A stretch of DNA of 64,000 nt from an uncultured Pseudodesulfovibrio sp. (GTDB taxonomy: Bacteria; Desulfobacterota; Desulfovibrionia; Desulfovibrionales; Desulfovibrionaceae): positions 1,364,001 to 1,428,000 of the forward strand of contig NZ_OY760059.1 of assembly GCF_963662885.1 (NCBI RefSeq), given 5' to 3'. Positions 25,870 to 35,500 of this stretch are shown here, piece after piece; position 1 is the first letter of the stretch; each line of letters begins with the position of its first letter. The translations under genes were made by a program, and so were the position numbers. Below the pieces are notes generated by a model. The model saw only the letters and a program-made list of their open reading frames with translations. It made no database searches and was not told the origin of the DNA.

Positions 25870-26177
25870 ACAGTACCCGTTGGAGATGCAAACTCAGCCG
25901 TCGCCACATGGTGAGATCGAGGAGGAGAACGGATGCGTTTTTACAAGTGAAAGTTCGAGAGTCGGCCAAGTATCACTGAGCAAATATTTTTAATTATAGG
26001 AAAAGGTCATTTTATTTGCAACTTGTCAATGTCGGACAGGCCGGTTGTCTCGCGCAATGTAAGCGTCTCAGCCCTATCTGGATATGCTGTCATTCAATTA
26101 TTGCTTCATCCCGCTGCCATCGGGTTCCATTGTGGTCTGGCTAGAGTCCCTGGGAATAACGAGGGTAGGTGCTCCGC

Positions 26178-26212
26178 AAAAAAAGGCCCTACGCTGGTGG
26201 CGTGGGGCCTTT
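26178..26212 (-). terminator. Intrinsic terminator following the tRNA-Glu remnant
   Basis: On the - strand a stem AAAGGCCC-C-ACGC / GCGT-A-GGGCCTTT (one mismatch, 5-base loop) is followed by seven T residues. It ends transcripts of the SpoIIE-type gene and is homologous to the terminator at 53136-53171. Confidence 0.8.
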
Positions 26213-26219
26213 AGATTGC

Positions 26220-26269
26220 TTTGCGTCCTCATGGCGATTTGAACCCCCTTTGACGGCGTTAAAGGCCGC
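26220..26269 (-). pseudogene. tRNA-Glu 3' fragment (decayed), possible attachment-site remnant
   Basis: Read on the - strand, the segment has an anticodon stem-loop (GCGGC CTTTAAC GCCGT), a T-arm with loop TTCAAAT, and part of an acceptor 3' strand ending AGGACGC in front of a terminator. The D-arm and 5' acceptor half are absent, so it cannot be a working tRNA. The closest recognisable source is tRNA-Glu (loop CTTTCAC), here changed to CTTTAAC. It aligns with a better preserved copy at 53180-53228 in the same orientation. Confidence 0.65.
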
Positions 26270-26355
26270 AATCAAACAGCCGGGAGGTTCTGTCCGGCAA
26301 TTAGCGCAGAGGCTGCGCCACAATACTTCAGATGGTATGACTCGGTACTTCTGAC

Positions 26356-28434
26356 TTACACGATTTTCACAACCGCAATGGTCATGTCGTCCAATTGCGC
26401 GGCGTTTCCGCGAAAGGCCTTCAGATCAGCCACAACACGTTGAATAAGTTGATCAGAGGTGTCGCCGGCTCCTTGTCGTATGATGTCTTTGAGCCGCTCC
26501 TTGCCAAACATCTCTCCGGTCTCGGACTGCATTTCCCAGATGCCGTCCGTGCCGATGACGATGATGTCGCCTGACTTCAATCCTTCCCGGCTGCCCACCT
26601 CGAAGGCTACGTCGTGCGTGACGCCCAAGGGCAGGCCGTCGCCTTGCAGTTCCTCGAATGTGTCAGCTTCGGCGTCATAGAGAATGGCCGGGTCGTGTCC
26701 GGCTCGGACCCACTTCGCGCCCCCGTCGATCAGCTCCAGCAGGAACAGGGTCATGAACCGACCGGTCTCGTCCACGTCGTCGGAAACGAGCCCATTGACG
26801 GTCGTCATGGCCCGATCCAATTCGGCTCCGCCAACAAGCTGGCACCGCAGGTAGGCGCGGACGGAAGCCATGAGCAGCGCTGCCTGCATGCCGTGACCAC
26901 TGACATCCCCCACGGCAACGACCAGACCGTCGCCCGATGGCGTGGACCGGGGAATGAACCCGTAATAATCGCCGCCAGTCTCGTCACAATAGGAGCTGGT
27001 TGCCGCCACATCGGCCCACGAGCAGGCGGGGGGCTCTGAAGGTAGCAGGTTCTGCTGGACCTCTTGAGCCACTTCGAGTGAATTTTTCAGGCTGACCCGT
27101 TCCTTGAGTTCCGGGATCATCCTGTTGAATGCCATGCCTAGCTGGCCCACCTCGTCCGTGGACCGGATGGTCGTGCGGACCGCGAAATTGCCTTTGGCTA
27201 CGCTTCTGACCGCACCGGCCAGGGCGGTGATATTTCGCGTGAACAACTTCGACAGCAGCATCGACAGGACAAGGACCGACACGGCCACCAGGACCACGAC
27301 ATAGCCCATTGACCTGTTGTGCTTGGATACCTGGGCCTCGATGTATTCCTTGGCCGCTCGCGCGTCCTTCACGATGTCCGATTCCGGGACAATGAGCAGC
27401 AGGGCGGTTCCCTTGTCGTCGATGGGAGCGAATGCCCAGAGTGCGCTGTTGCCCTTGTAGGGCATTCCGACAACTCCGGCCTTGCGGGCTTCAAGCCGTT
27501 CCGCCATGCCCTCGAACTGCACGCCGTCTTCGGATGTGAGCCATGTGTCCTCCCGAACCCACCAATGGCCGTGTCCGGTCACTTTCTCTCGCTGGCTGGC
27601 CACGACCTTTACGCGCGTAGCCTTGGTTGCGGCATCCACATCCGAAGACACCAGCAGGGACTCGGCCTGGTCCGAAAACATGCTGACATGCGGATTCTCG
27701 TGCAGCATGGCGTCCACGGGAACCACCAGGGTGAGGTTACCCTGCAACGTTCCATGCGCATCGCGAATGGGAGCAATGACTTCAAAGGCCATGCGTTTTG
27801 TCTCCCGGTCCACACGCGGTTGCGTCCAGGCAAGGGTGTCGCGTAGCTGCCTGGCCATGTGGGCCCTTTTCATTTCCCACATTCCACGAGGCGGTTCGTC
27901 CACACCGGGATAAACGGCTCGGGCACCGTCTTTCATGTCGACCAGAACCCAAAGAATGAGTTCCGGGTACCGAAACTTCACATCCGCCAGCAACGGTCCC
28001 ATCCGCCCGAGGGGCGAGTCCGATACCTCGCCGCGCAGGGCGGTTCTGGCGAAATCAACATCCAGAGGCTGCTGCCGGTTGTCCTTGCGTAGCCGGTAAT
28101 ATTCCTTGTTCAACTCCTCCAGCGGAACCTCCGGAGGAATGAAGTCGGCGGGCATGGGTACATGCGAATGGCCTGACAGGACGCCCTCGATACGCGACGC
28201 CAGTAGCAGGGCCGTTGACTCCAGGAGCTGTCGCTCTCGTCTGAGCACCCTGGCGTGGTCCTCGACAATCCGCTCCAGACCGGTGCTTGCCTTGTGCACC
28301 AGGATGTTTCCGCTTCTTTCGGCCAGGCTCTCGCTCATTCGTGTCAAATCGCGTCGAACACTGGTCCTGACCACCAGCAGGGGGACCAGAGATATGGACA
28401 TCAAAAGAATCAACAATTTTATCTGAATTCGCAT
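26356..28434 (-). CDS. Membrane-bound SpoIIE/RsbU-type PP2C serine phosphatase with HAMP and periplasmic sensor
   Basis: A 692-residue signalling protein. An N-terminal helix (IKLLILLMSISLVPLLVV) and a second helix near 375-395 frame a periplasmic domain of about 340 residues that looks Cache-like (GNLTLVVPVDAM, LWAFAPIDDKGTALLLIVPE). A HAMP domain follows (SKLFTRNITALAGAVRSVAKG...STDEVGQLGMAFN). The PP2C/SpoIIE domain (about 470-692) has its metal-binding acidic residues in ETGGDYYGF, VGDVSGHG, GTDGIWE and DDMTIAVV. Such proteins dephosphorylate an anti-sigma-factor antagonist. No RsbV/RsbW partner lies next to it, so the target is elsewhere. It is transcribed away from the Cus operon across a shared 300-bp upstream region. 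Confidence 0.9.
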   Translation of the reverse strand: MRIQIKLLILLMSISLVPLLVVRTSVRRDLTRMSESLAERSGNILVHKASTGLERIVEDHARVLRRERQLLESTALLLASRIEGVLSGHSHVPMPADFIPPEVPLEELNKEYYRLRKDNRQQPLDVDFARTALRGEVSDSPLGRMGPLLADVKFRYPELILWVLVDMKDGARAVYPGVDEPPRGMWEMKRAHMARQLRDTLAWTQPRVDRETKRMAFEVIAPIRDAHGTLQGNLTLVVPVDAMLHENPHVSMFSDQAESLLVSSDVDAATKATRVKVVASQREKVTGHGHWWVREDTWLTSEDGVQFEGMAERLEARKAGVVGMPYKGNSALWAFAPIDDKGTALLLIVPESDIVKDARAAKEYIEAQVSKHNRSMGYVVVLVAVSVLVLSMLLSKLFTRNITALAGAVRSVAKGNFAVRTTIRSTDEVGQLGMAFNRMIPELKERVSLKNSLEVAQEVQQNLLPSEPPACSWADVAATSSYCDETGGDYYGFIPRSTPSGDGLVVAVGDVSGHGMQAALLMASVRAYLRCQLVGGAELDRAMTTVNGLVSDDVDETGRFMTLFLLELIDGGAKWVRAGHDPAILYDAEADTFEELQGDGLPLGVTHDVAFEVGSREGLKSGDIIVIGTDGIWEMQSETGEMFGKERLKDIIRQGAGDTSDQLIQRVVADLKAFRGNAAQLDDMTIAVVKIV

Positions 28435-28736
28435 ACGACCTCACGTAATGGCAGTGCCTGGAGAAAAAAAGGTAATAAGCAGTTTTCATTCCATTTTCCG
28501 AAAGATGGCATAACTCTCCAATTTATAATATTATATCGGTGACCATTTCATATAATAAGGGTAGAGTGGATAGTGACCACTTTTTAGACACTGCCTGTCT
28601 ATTTTCTGTACACTTGCATGCACAATATCATACCGTTGCGGTCTGGAATTGTCCCTGATAAAAAGCAATTTACTGGAATAATTGGGTAATAATTCATTGG
28701 CACATAGATTGTTATAGCTTGAAAAACGGAGCCTGC
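28435..28736. promoter_or_regulatory. AT-rich divergent control region upstream of the Cus operon
   Basis: This space between the SpoIIE-type gene and the Cus operon is clearly AT-rich. It holds a 12-bp perfect palindrome TATAATATTATA (28524-28535) and two direct copies of GTGACCA (28539-28545 and 28573-28579), possible operator elements. At 28698-28713 TGGCAC-N5-TTGTT resembles a sigma-54 -24/-12 element 24 bp ahead of the cusC-like start, but the -12 GC is GT and the leader would be very short. Assignment of any of these sites is inference. Confidence 0.4.
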
Positions 28737-30104
28737 ATGAACAGACACATAAAAGCCATTCCCTTGGCAGCGATTATGCTCATCTCACTGGTAACGGCTT
28801 CTCCCGCGGCTGATACGGGTTCAGCCACCAAGGAGGAGAACGTTCCAGGCCGCTATCTCGGCGACCGGGCGGAACTCGACGAACTCAGAGAATTCCTTGC
28901 CCTGGCCGCAGAGAACAACAACGAACTCCAGGCAGCCTTCCAGCAGTGGCAGGCCGCAATAAAGCGGGCCGTTCAAGCGGACACTCTGCCGGACCCGAAG
29001 CTGAACTTCGGCTATTACACCACGCCTCTCGAGACCCGTGGAGGGCCGGCGCGATACAAGTACGGTCTGTCCCAGACCTTGCCGTTCTTCGGCAAGCTGG
29101 ACGCGAAAGAGCAGATGGCCCTGCGCGAAGCCGACGGGCTCAAGGCCAGATTCGACGGTCTCAAACTGACCACGTTCTTCGAGGTGAAAAAGCTCTACTA
29201 CGAGTATGCCTACCTCGCCCGGGCCATCGAGATATCCGAGGAAAACATCGAACTGATGAAGTACCTGGAAAAGATCGCCACCACCCGGTATACCGCCGGT
29301 TCCGCAAAACATTCGGACATCATCCGTCCCCAGGTCGAACTCGGCAAACTCGAGGACAGGCTCAATTCCCTGCGGGACCTCAAGCGTCCGCTGGCGGCCC
29401 GGCTCAACGCCCTTGTCGACCGTCCCGCCGAAACCGACATTCCCTTTCCCGATTCCGTTCCGGTCATGACCATTGTCGACAGCGACGAATCGCTTTTTTC
29501 CCGCCTGGACGAGTCCAATCCGCAGCTGGCGTATTGGCAGACCGTCCTGGAGAAGGCGGAAGCGGGCAAGGATCTGGCCGAGCGTAACTACTACCCCGAC
29601 TTCACCTTCGGCCTCGACGTGACCGAGGTCGACAAGGCCCGCAATCCGGGCGTCATCGGCGACGGCCAGAATCCGGTCATGGCCTCCATGTCGTTCAACA
29701 TTCCCTTCTGGCTGGGCTCGCGCGAAGCGGCCGTGGATGAAAGCAGCGCCAAGATTATCGCGGCCAAGCGCAGCCGGATGGGCGCACAGCGCAAACTCAC
29801 GGCCGATCTGGAGCTGGCCCTGTACAAGTATCGGGACGCGGGGCGGAAGATCAATCTCTACAAGGACACCTTGGTGCCCAAGGCCAAGCAGGCGCTGGGC
29901 GTGACCATGGAGGCGTTCATGACCGGTTCCGGGTCTTCCCTGGACCTTATCGACGCCGAACAGACCCTGCTGGAGCTGCAGCTGGCCTATTACCGCGCGC
30001 TGACCGACCAGGCCCAGCGACTGGCCGAAATCGAAACGCTGGTCGGGGTCGAATTGCCGTGCGAGTTCCACGGTTCGCTGCTGCATGAGGGCGACGGAAA
30101 ATGA
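28737..30104 (+). CDS. TolC/CusC-family outer-membrane efflux protein
   Basis: Outer-membrane factor of a tripartite heavy-metal efflux pump, about 455 residues. The ATG at 28737 has GGAG 5 bases upstream, preferred over an in-frame ATG at 28719. A signal peptide runs to about SPAA. The mature part is a repeat of long coiled-coil helices (for example AENNNELQAAFQQWQAAIKR and the closing ELQLAYYRALTDQAQRLAEI) separated by short strand segments (DPKLNFGYYTTP, YYPDFTFGLDV), the two-fold OEP repeat. No lipid-modification cysteine is evident, unlike E. coli CusC. It overlaps the next gene by 4 bp and is the first gene of the copper/silver efflux operon. Confidence 0.9.
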   Translation: MNRHIKAIPLAAIMLISLVTASPAADTGSATKEENVPGRYLGDRAELDELREFLALAAENNNELQAAFQQWQAAIKRAVQADTLPDPKLNFGYYTTPLETRGGPARYKYGLSQTLPFFGKLDAKEQMALREADGLKARFDGLKLTTFFEVKKLYYEYAYLARAIEISEENIELMKYLEKIATTRYTAGSAKHSDIIRPQVELGKLEDRLNSLRDLKRPLAARLNALVDRPAETDIPFPDSVPVMTIVDSDESLFSRLDESNPQLAYWQTVLEKAEAGKDLAERNYYPDFTFGLDVTEVDKARNPGVIGDGQNPVMASMSFNIPFWLGSREAAVDESSAKIIAAKRSRMGAQRKLTADLELALYKYRDAGRKINLYKDTLVPKAKQALGVTMEAFMTGSGSSLDLIDAEQTLLELQLAYYRALTDQAQRLAEIETLVGVELPCEFHGSLLHEGDGK

Positions 30105-30388
30105 GCAGGCTGAAATGGACAGCGGCAATCTTCGCCATGCTCATAGGCCTGGTCGTGATTACACCGTGGCCGAGCGGAATCGCCGAGACCGCGCCGGGCA
30201 ACCAGAAGTCCTGCCCGGTCATGGGATTTGACATAGATCGGGAAATCTTCGCGGACTTCAGGGCGAAACGGATCTATTTCTGCTGTCCGTCCTGCCCTCC
30301 TGAATTCCGCAAGTCCCCGGCCACCTATATGAACACAATGCAAACCGGCGGCGTGCTGCTTGAAGACGCCCCGATCAAGATCTCCTAG
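30101..30388 (+). CDS. Small exported YHS-like metal-binding protein
   Basis: A 95-residue protein with an N-terminal hydrophobic segment (TAAIFAMLIGLVVITPW), likely a signal or anchor, then a YHS-like domain: CPVMGFDID, RIYFCCPSCPPEF and SPATYM. The CPVM and CCPSC cysteines are those that bind soft metals in YHS/TRASH proteins. The ATG overlaps the upstream stop by 4 bp (ATGA) and lies between the outer-membrane and adaptor subunits of the pump. It probably binds or hands over Cu(I)/Ag(I) in the periplasm. Family membership is confident and the exact role is inferred. Confidence 0.8.
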   Translation: MSRLKWTAAIFAMLIGLVVITPWPSGIAETAPGNQKSCPVMGFDIDREIFADFRAKRIYFCCPSCPPEFRKSPATYMNTMQTGGVLLEDAPIKIS

Positions 30389-30405
30389 TCAGGACAGAGG
30401 ATACC

Positions 30406-32538
30406 ATGCGAAAGCTCAGGACACCCCGGACGGTCTACGTCATCATCATCGTCACTATCGTTGCCTTTGCCGCGGGCTACATGCTCAAAGGCGTCGGCAC
30501 CGCTCCTGTTGAGAACATCGCGGTGCATGGCGCTGCGGAAGAGGAGCACGACCTCGAAGCCCATTACGACGAACAGGGCAACGTGACCTGGACCTGCTCC
30601 ATGCATCCGCAGATTCGGTTGCCCGAGCCGGGCAAATGCCCCATCTGCTTCATGGACCTCATCCCGCTCAAACGGGAGGATGAAGGTGATCGCTCCAGCC
30701 TTCGCGAAATCACGCTGACCGAGAGCGCCCGCAAACTGGCGGGCATCGCCACCGATGAAGTCAGGCGGCTCGACGTGGCCGTGGAGACCCGCATGGTGGG
30801 CAAGGTGGATTATGACGAAACCCGCGTAAGAAGCATCACCGCATGGACCGGTGGCCGCGTGGACAAGATGTACGTCGATTACACCGGCGACCGGGTGAAG
30901 TCCGGCCAGCCCATGGTCTCCATCTACAGTCCGGAACTCCTGACGGCCCAGGCGGAACTGATCCAGGCGGTCAAGGTCCTGGGCGACCTGGGCAAGAGCA
31001 ATCTCGATCTGGTCAAGGACAGCGCCAGACGTACCGAGGAGGCGGCCCGGGAGAAACTGCGCCTGCTCGGCCTGACCAAGGGGCAGATCGAACGTGTGGC
31101 CAGTGAGGGCAAGGCCTCAGACCACATCACCCTGTACGCGCCCCAAGGCGGCGTGGTCATCCGCAAGGATGTCAACGAAGGCCAGTACGTCAAGACCGGC
31201 ATGTCAATTTATTCCATCGCCGATCTGTCCTCTCTCTGGGTCATCCTTGAGGCCTATGAATCCGATCTCCCGTGGATCGCTCTGGGCCAGCAGGTGGAGT
31301 TCCAGACCGAGGCCTATCCCGGCAAAGTATTCAAAGGCAAGGTCGTGTACATCGACCCTCTGGTCAACGATAAGACCCGCACCGTTCGCGTTCGCCTCGA
31401 AGTAGGGAACCGGGACGGCAGCCTGAAGCCAGGCATGCTCGTGCGCGCCACCCAGCAGAAGGATGGCGGCAAGCGGACAGCAGGGGAGGCCCCGCTGGTC
31501 ATCCCGGCCTCCGCGCCGCTCATCACCGGCAAGCGGGCCGTTGTCTACGTTGCCAATCCGGACAAACCCGGCGCGTACGAAGGTCGCGAGATCGTGCTCG
31601 GCCCTCGCGCTGGCAACTACTACATCGTCCGGAGCGGTCTTAATGAAGGCGAACGGGTTGTCACCAAGGGCAACTTCAAGATCGACAGCGCCATCCAGAT
31701 CGTGGCCCGGCCGTCCATGATGAACCCGTCGACCGGGAGCTCGGCCGTACAGGACGAACTGCCGAGTCTGTTCGCTTCCAAGCTGCGCCTGCTCGACCAG
31801 TCCTTCGGCCAGCTTGCCGAGGTCGTCCGGACGGACGAACTCGACAAGACCCACCTGGCCTTCGGCAGCTTCAACAAGGAGCTGCGGCTGATCGACGGCT
31901 CCGCGCTGGAGGGCGACGCAGCCCTGCGCTGGCAGGAACACGCCATGCTGCTGGGCAACGACGCCATTCTGGGCGCCGAGGCCCCGGACACCAAACGCCT
32001 TCACGAGATATTCACGGAAATGCAGGGCCACTACGCCGACCTCAAGGCGGACTTCAACCCCGGGGAAAGCGAAGCCCTGACCGTTCCCGAGGACTTCAGG
32101 AAGCAGCTCGGACAGGTGTTCGCCAGCTACGAACCGCTGGCCGCGGCCCTGGCCGTGGACGACGTCGAAGCCGCCAGGAAAGCGGCGGCAGAGACCTCGG
32201 AGGCCCTCAGGTCGATGGCCGACGCCGAACTGAGCGGCCCCGCGCACAACGCATGGCAGGCCGCCCTGGCCAAGATGAACGACGGGTTGAGCGCCATCCG
32301 CGAGGCCGACGACATCGTCGGCGTGCGCGCCGGATTGGAGCCGCTGTCCGCCGGGTTGGCCGAGGCCATTCTCAAGCTCGGTGCCGACACCGGCGGCCCG
32401 CTCTACGAAATATTCTGCCCCATGGCCTTCGACTACCAGGGAGCGACCTGGCTCCAGCGGGATCAGGAAGTGCACAACCCGTATTTCGGTACGGCCATGT
32501 CCTCCTGCGGCGAAATCAATCAGCAGCTCAAGCGATAA
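30406..32538 (+). CDS. cusB: RND efflux periplasmic adaptor (CusB-like) with heavy-metal-binding and DUF3347-like domains
   Basis: Membrane-fusion protein of the copper/silver pump, 710 residues against about 400 in E. coli CusB. After an N-terminal anchor (about 10-28) comes a heavy-metal-binding domain (WTCSMHPQI...GKCPICFMDLIPL), then the barrel-sandwich and hairpin part (DKMYVDYTGDRVKSGQPMVS, ITLYAPQGGVVIRKDVNEGQ), then a long extension. The extension includes helical segments and a C-terminal DUF3347-like end (CPMAF, YQGATWLQRDQEVHNPYFG, CGEI). It lies 17 bp after the YHS gene and 12 bp before the pump gene. The extra domains carry Cys, Met and His residues suited to metal relay. Confidence 0.92.
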   Translation: MRKLRTPRTVYVIIIVTIVAFAAGYMLKGVGTAPVENIAVHGAAEEEHDLEAHYDEQGNVTWTCSMHPQIRLPEPGKCPICFMDLIPLKREDEGDRSSLREITLTESARKLAGIATDEVRRLDVAVETRMVGKVDYDETRVRSITAWTGGRVDKMYVDYTGDRVKSGQPMVSIYSPELLTAQAELIQAVKVLGDLGKSNLDLVKDSARRTEEAAREKLRLLGLTKGQIERVASEGKASDHITLYAPQGGVVIRKDVNEGQYVKTGMSIYSIADLSSLWVILEAYESDLPWIALGQQVEFQTEAYPGKVFKGKVVYIDPLVNDKTRTVRVRLEVGNRDGSLKPGMLVRATQQKDGGKRTAGEAPLVIPASAPLITGKRAVVYVANPDKPGAYEGREIVLGPRAGNYYIVRSGLNEGERVVTKGNFKIDSAIQIVARPSMMNPSTGSSAVQDELPSLFASKLRLLDQSFGQLAEVVRTDELDKTHLAFGSFNKELRLIDGSALEGDAALRWQEHAMLLGNDAILGAEAPDTKRLHEIFTEMQGHYADLKADFNPGESEALTVPEDFRKQLGQVFASYEPLAAALAVDDVEAARKAAAETSEALRSMADAELSGPAHNAWQAALAKMNDGLSAIREADDIVGVRAGLEPLSAGLAEAILKLGADTGGPLYEIFCPMAFDYQGATWLQRDQEVHNPYFGTAMSSCGEINQQLKR

Positions 32539-32550
32539 CAGGGCACAGCC

Positions 32551-35500
32551 ATGGACACGAATTCACGAATAGAGGCCAAGACCCTTACCGACAAGACCAT
32601 CCGGTTCTGCCTGGAGCACAAGCTGGTTGTCTTTCTTCTGGTGGCCGTCGTTCTGGGCTGGGGCCTGGTCGTCGCGCCGTTCGACTGGCGGATCGAGGGG
32701 CTCCCCCGAGACCCGGTCCCGGTGGACGCCATCCCGGATATCGGCGAAAATCAGCAGATCGTCTTCACCCAGTGGATGGGCCGGTCGCCGCAGGACATGG
32801 AGGATCAGGTCACCTATCCTCTGACCGTGGCCCTGCTCGGCATCCCGGGCGTCAAGACGGTGCGCAGCTACTCCATGTTCGGTTTCTCGACCATCTACGT
32901 CATCTTCAACGAGGATGTGGAGTTCTACTGGTCGCGCTCCCGGTTGCTGGAAAAGCTCAACAGCCTGCCGCCCGGCACGCTGCCACAGGGTGTTCAGCCG
33001 ACGCTGGGCCCGGACGCAACGGCCCTGGGTCAGGTCTTCTGGTACACGCTGGAAGGGCGCGATGAACAGGGCAACCCCACCGGAGGGTGGGACCTCGACG
33101 AGCTGCGGTCCATCCAGGACTGGTACGTCCGCTACGCCCTGCTCGGCGCGGACGGCGTCAGCGAGACTGCGTCCGTGGGCGGCTTCGTCAAAGAGTACCA
33201 GATCGACGTGGACCCGGACGCCATGCGCACCGCGGGCGTCAGCCTGGAAAACGTGTTCTCGGCCGTGAAGCAGTCGAACCTCGACGTGGGCGCGCGGACC
33301 ATCGAGATCAACAGCGTCGAATACCTCATTCGGGGCATCGGCTTCGTCAAGAACCTCGGCGACATCGAGGAGGCCGTCATCAAGGTCTCCAACAACGTGC
33401 CCATCCGGGTGAAGGACGTGGCCAGGGTCACGCTGGGGCCGGCCCTGCGGCGCGGCGTGCTCGACAAGGGCGGCGCCGAGGCCGTGGGCGGCGTGGTGGT
33501 TGTCCGCTACGGGGAAAACCCGCTTCAGGTCATCAAGAACGTCAAGGCCAAGATCAAGGAGATCTCCCCCGGTCTGCCCAGCAAGGTGCTGCCCGACGGC
33601 ACGGTCTCCAAGGTGACTATCGTGCCGTTCTACGACCGCTCGGGGCTCATCAACGAGACGCTGGGGACCCTGAATACGGCCCTGACCGAGGAAATCCTCA
33701 TCACCATCATCGTCGTGCTCATCGCGGTCATGCACCTGCGCAGTTCGTTGCTCATCTCCTCGCTGCTGCCCCTGGCGGTGATGATGGTCTTCATCGGCAT
33801 GAAGACGTTCAAGGTGGACGCCAACATCGTGGCCCTGTCCGGCATCGCCATCGCCATCGGTACCATGGTCGATATGGGCATCATCATCTGCGAAAACATC
33901 ATCAAGAAATTCGAGCAGGCCTCGCTGGACCAGAACCGGCTCAAGCTCATATTCGAGGGCGCGTCCGAGGTGGGCAGCGCTATCATGACGGCGGTGGCCA
34001 CGACCATCGTCAGCTTCCTGCCTGTCTTCGCCATGGAGGGGCCGGAGGGCAAGCTGTTCAAGCCGCTGGCCTACACCAAGAGCTTCGCGCTCATCGCCTC
34101 CATCATCGTGGCCCTGACCGTACTTCCGGCCATCGCCCACCTAATTTACAGGCGCAAGGCCCCCGACGCCAGAAAACGGTTGCCCGACCACTTCCTCAAC
34201 GCGGTCTACATCGCCGCAGGGCTGGCCGTGTGCGTCTTCGTCAAGTGGTGGGTGGGGCTCTTCCTGGTCGTCCTGGGGCTGCACCGCATGTTCGGCCATC
34301 GGCTGCCGCACCGCTGCGAAGTCTGCTTCTCCAAGCTGGAGAACTGGGGCGTCATTGTTCTGGTGACCATTTTCCTGGCCTCGCACTGGCTGCCGCTGGG
34401 GCCGGAAAAGGGGGATGTGCGCAACGTCGTCTTCGTCGCGTCGCTCCTCGGCGGGCTGATGCTCATCTTCCAGATCTTCCAACGCGGTTATCCCAGGATG
34501 CTGCGCTGGGTGCTTGACCACAAGGCCTCGTTCATGGCGTTGCCCGTGGCGGTAGTCCTTCTTGGCGGGATGATCTGGTTCGGGGCCGGGGCCATGACGT
34601 CCTGGCTGCCGGATTCGGTCCGGGCCTCCGGTCCGGTCGGCGGGCTCATGCACGCCTTCCCGGGACTGGGCAAGGAGTTCATGCCGCCCCTGGACGAAGG
34701 GTCGTTTCTCTACATGCCCACCACCATGCCCCACGCCTCCATCGGCGAAGTGCAGGACGTCCTGTCCAAGCAGGACATGTCCATACGCGGCATCCCGGAA
34801 GTGGAGAGCGCGGTGGGCAAACTGGGACGCGCCGACACCCCGCTTGATCCGGCTCCGGTCTCCATGATCGAGACGGTCATCAACTACAAGCCCGAGTACA
34901 TCATCGACCAATCCGGCAAACGGCTTCGGTTCCGTTTCGACGAGGAGCAGAAGGACTACTTCCGTTCCGCCGACGGCAAGCCGCTGCCCGCAGGCGACGG
35001 ACTGCCCTACATCGTGCAGGGGTACTACCCCCGAGACGAGCAGGGCGCGCTCATCCCCGACCCGGACGGCAAGCCGTTCAGGCAGTGGCGCACCTCGCTC
35101 GACCCGGCGCTGAACCCCGGCAGGACCGAGTGGCCGGGCATCCGCAACCCGGACGACATCTGGGACGAGATCGCCCGCGCCGCCGAGATCCCCGGCACCA
35201 CCTCCGCGCCCAAGCTCCAGCCCATCGCCGCGCGCATCGTCATGCTCCAATCCGGCATGCGCGCCCCAATGGGCATCAAGGTCAAGGGGCCCAACTTGGA
35301 GTCCATCGAATCGTTCGGCATGCAGCTGGAACGGCTGCTGAAGGAGATACCGTCCATCCAGCCCGCGGCCGTGGTCGCGGACCGTATCGTGGGCAAGCCG
35401 TACCTGGAGATCGTCATCGACCGCGAGGCCATCGCCCGCTACGGCATCAGGCTGCAGAAGGTGCAGAACGTCATCGAGGTGGCCGTGGGCGGCAAGATGC

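Larger units (their letters stand above)
25870..26355. other. 486-bp intergenic region with tRNA-Glu remnant and terminator
   Basis: This gap lies between the start of the giant activase gene and the end of the SpoIIE-type phosphatase gene, both leftward. Its right part holds a decayed tRNA-Glu 3' end and a terminator hairpin, listed separately. The left part (25870-26170) must contain the promoter of the activase-export operon. It is relatively AT-rich around 25980-26025, but no clear -35/-10 pair or operator could be picked. No protein-coding signal was found. Confidence 0.6.

Noticed and set aside
26220..26269. Functional tRNA with a UUA (ochre-reading) anticodon
   Set aside because: The loop CTTTAAC would give such an anticodon, but the D-arm and 5' acceptor strand are missing, so no cloverleaf can form.
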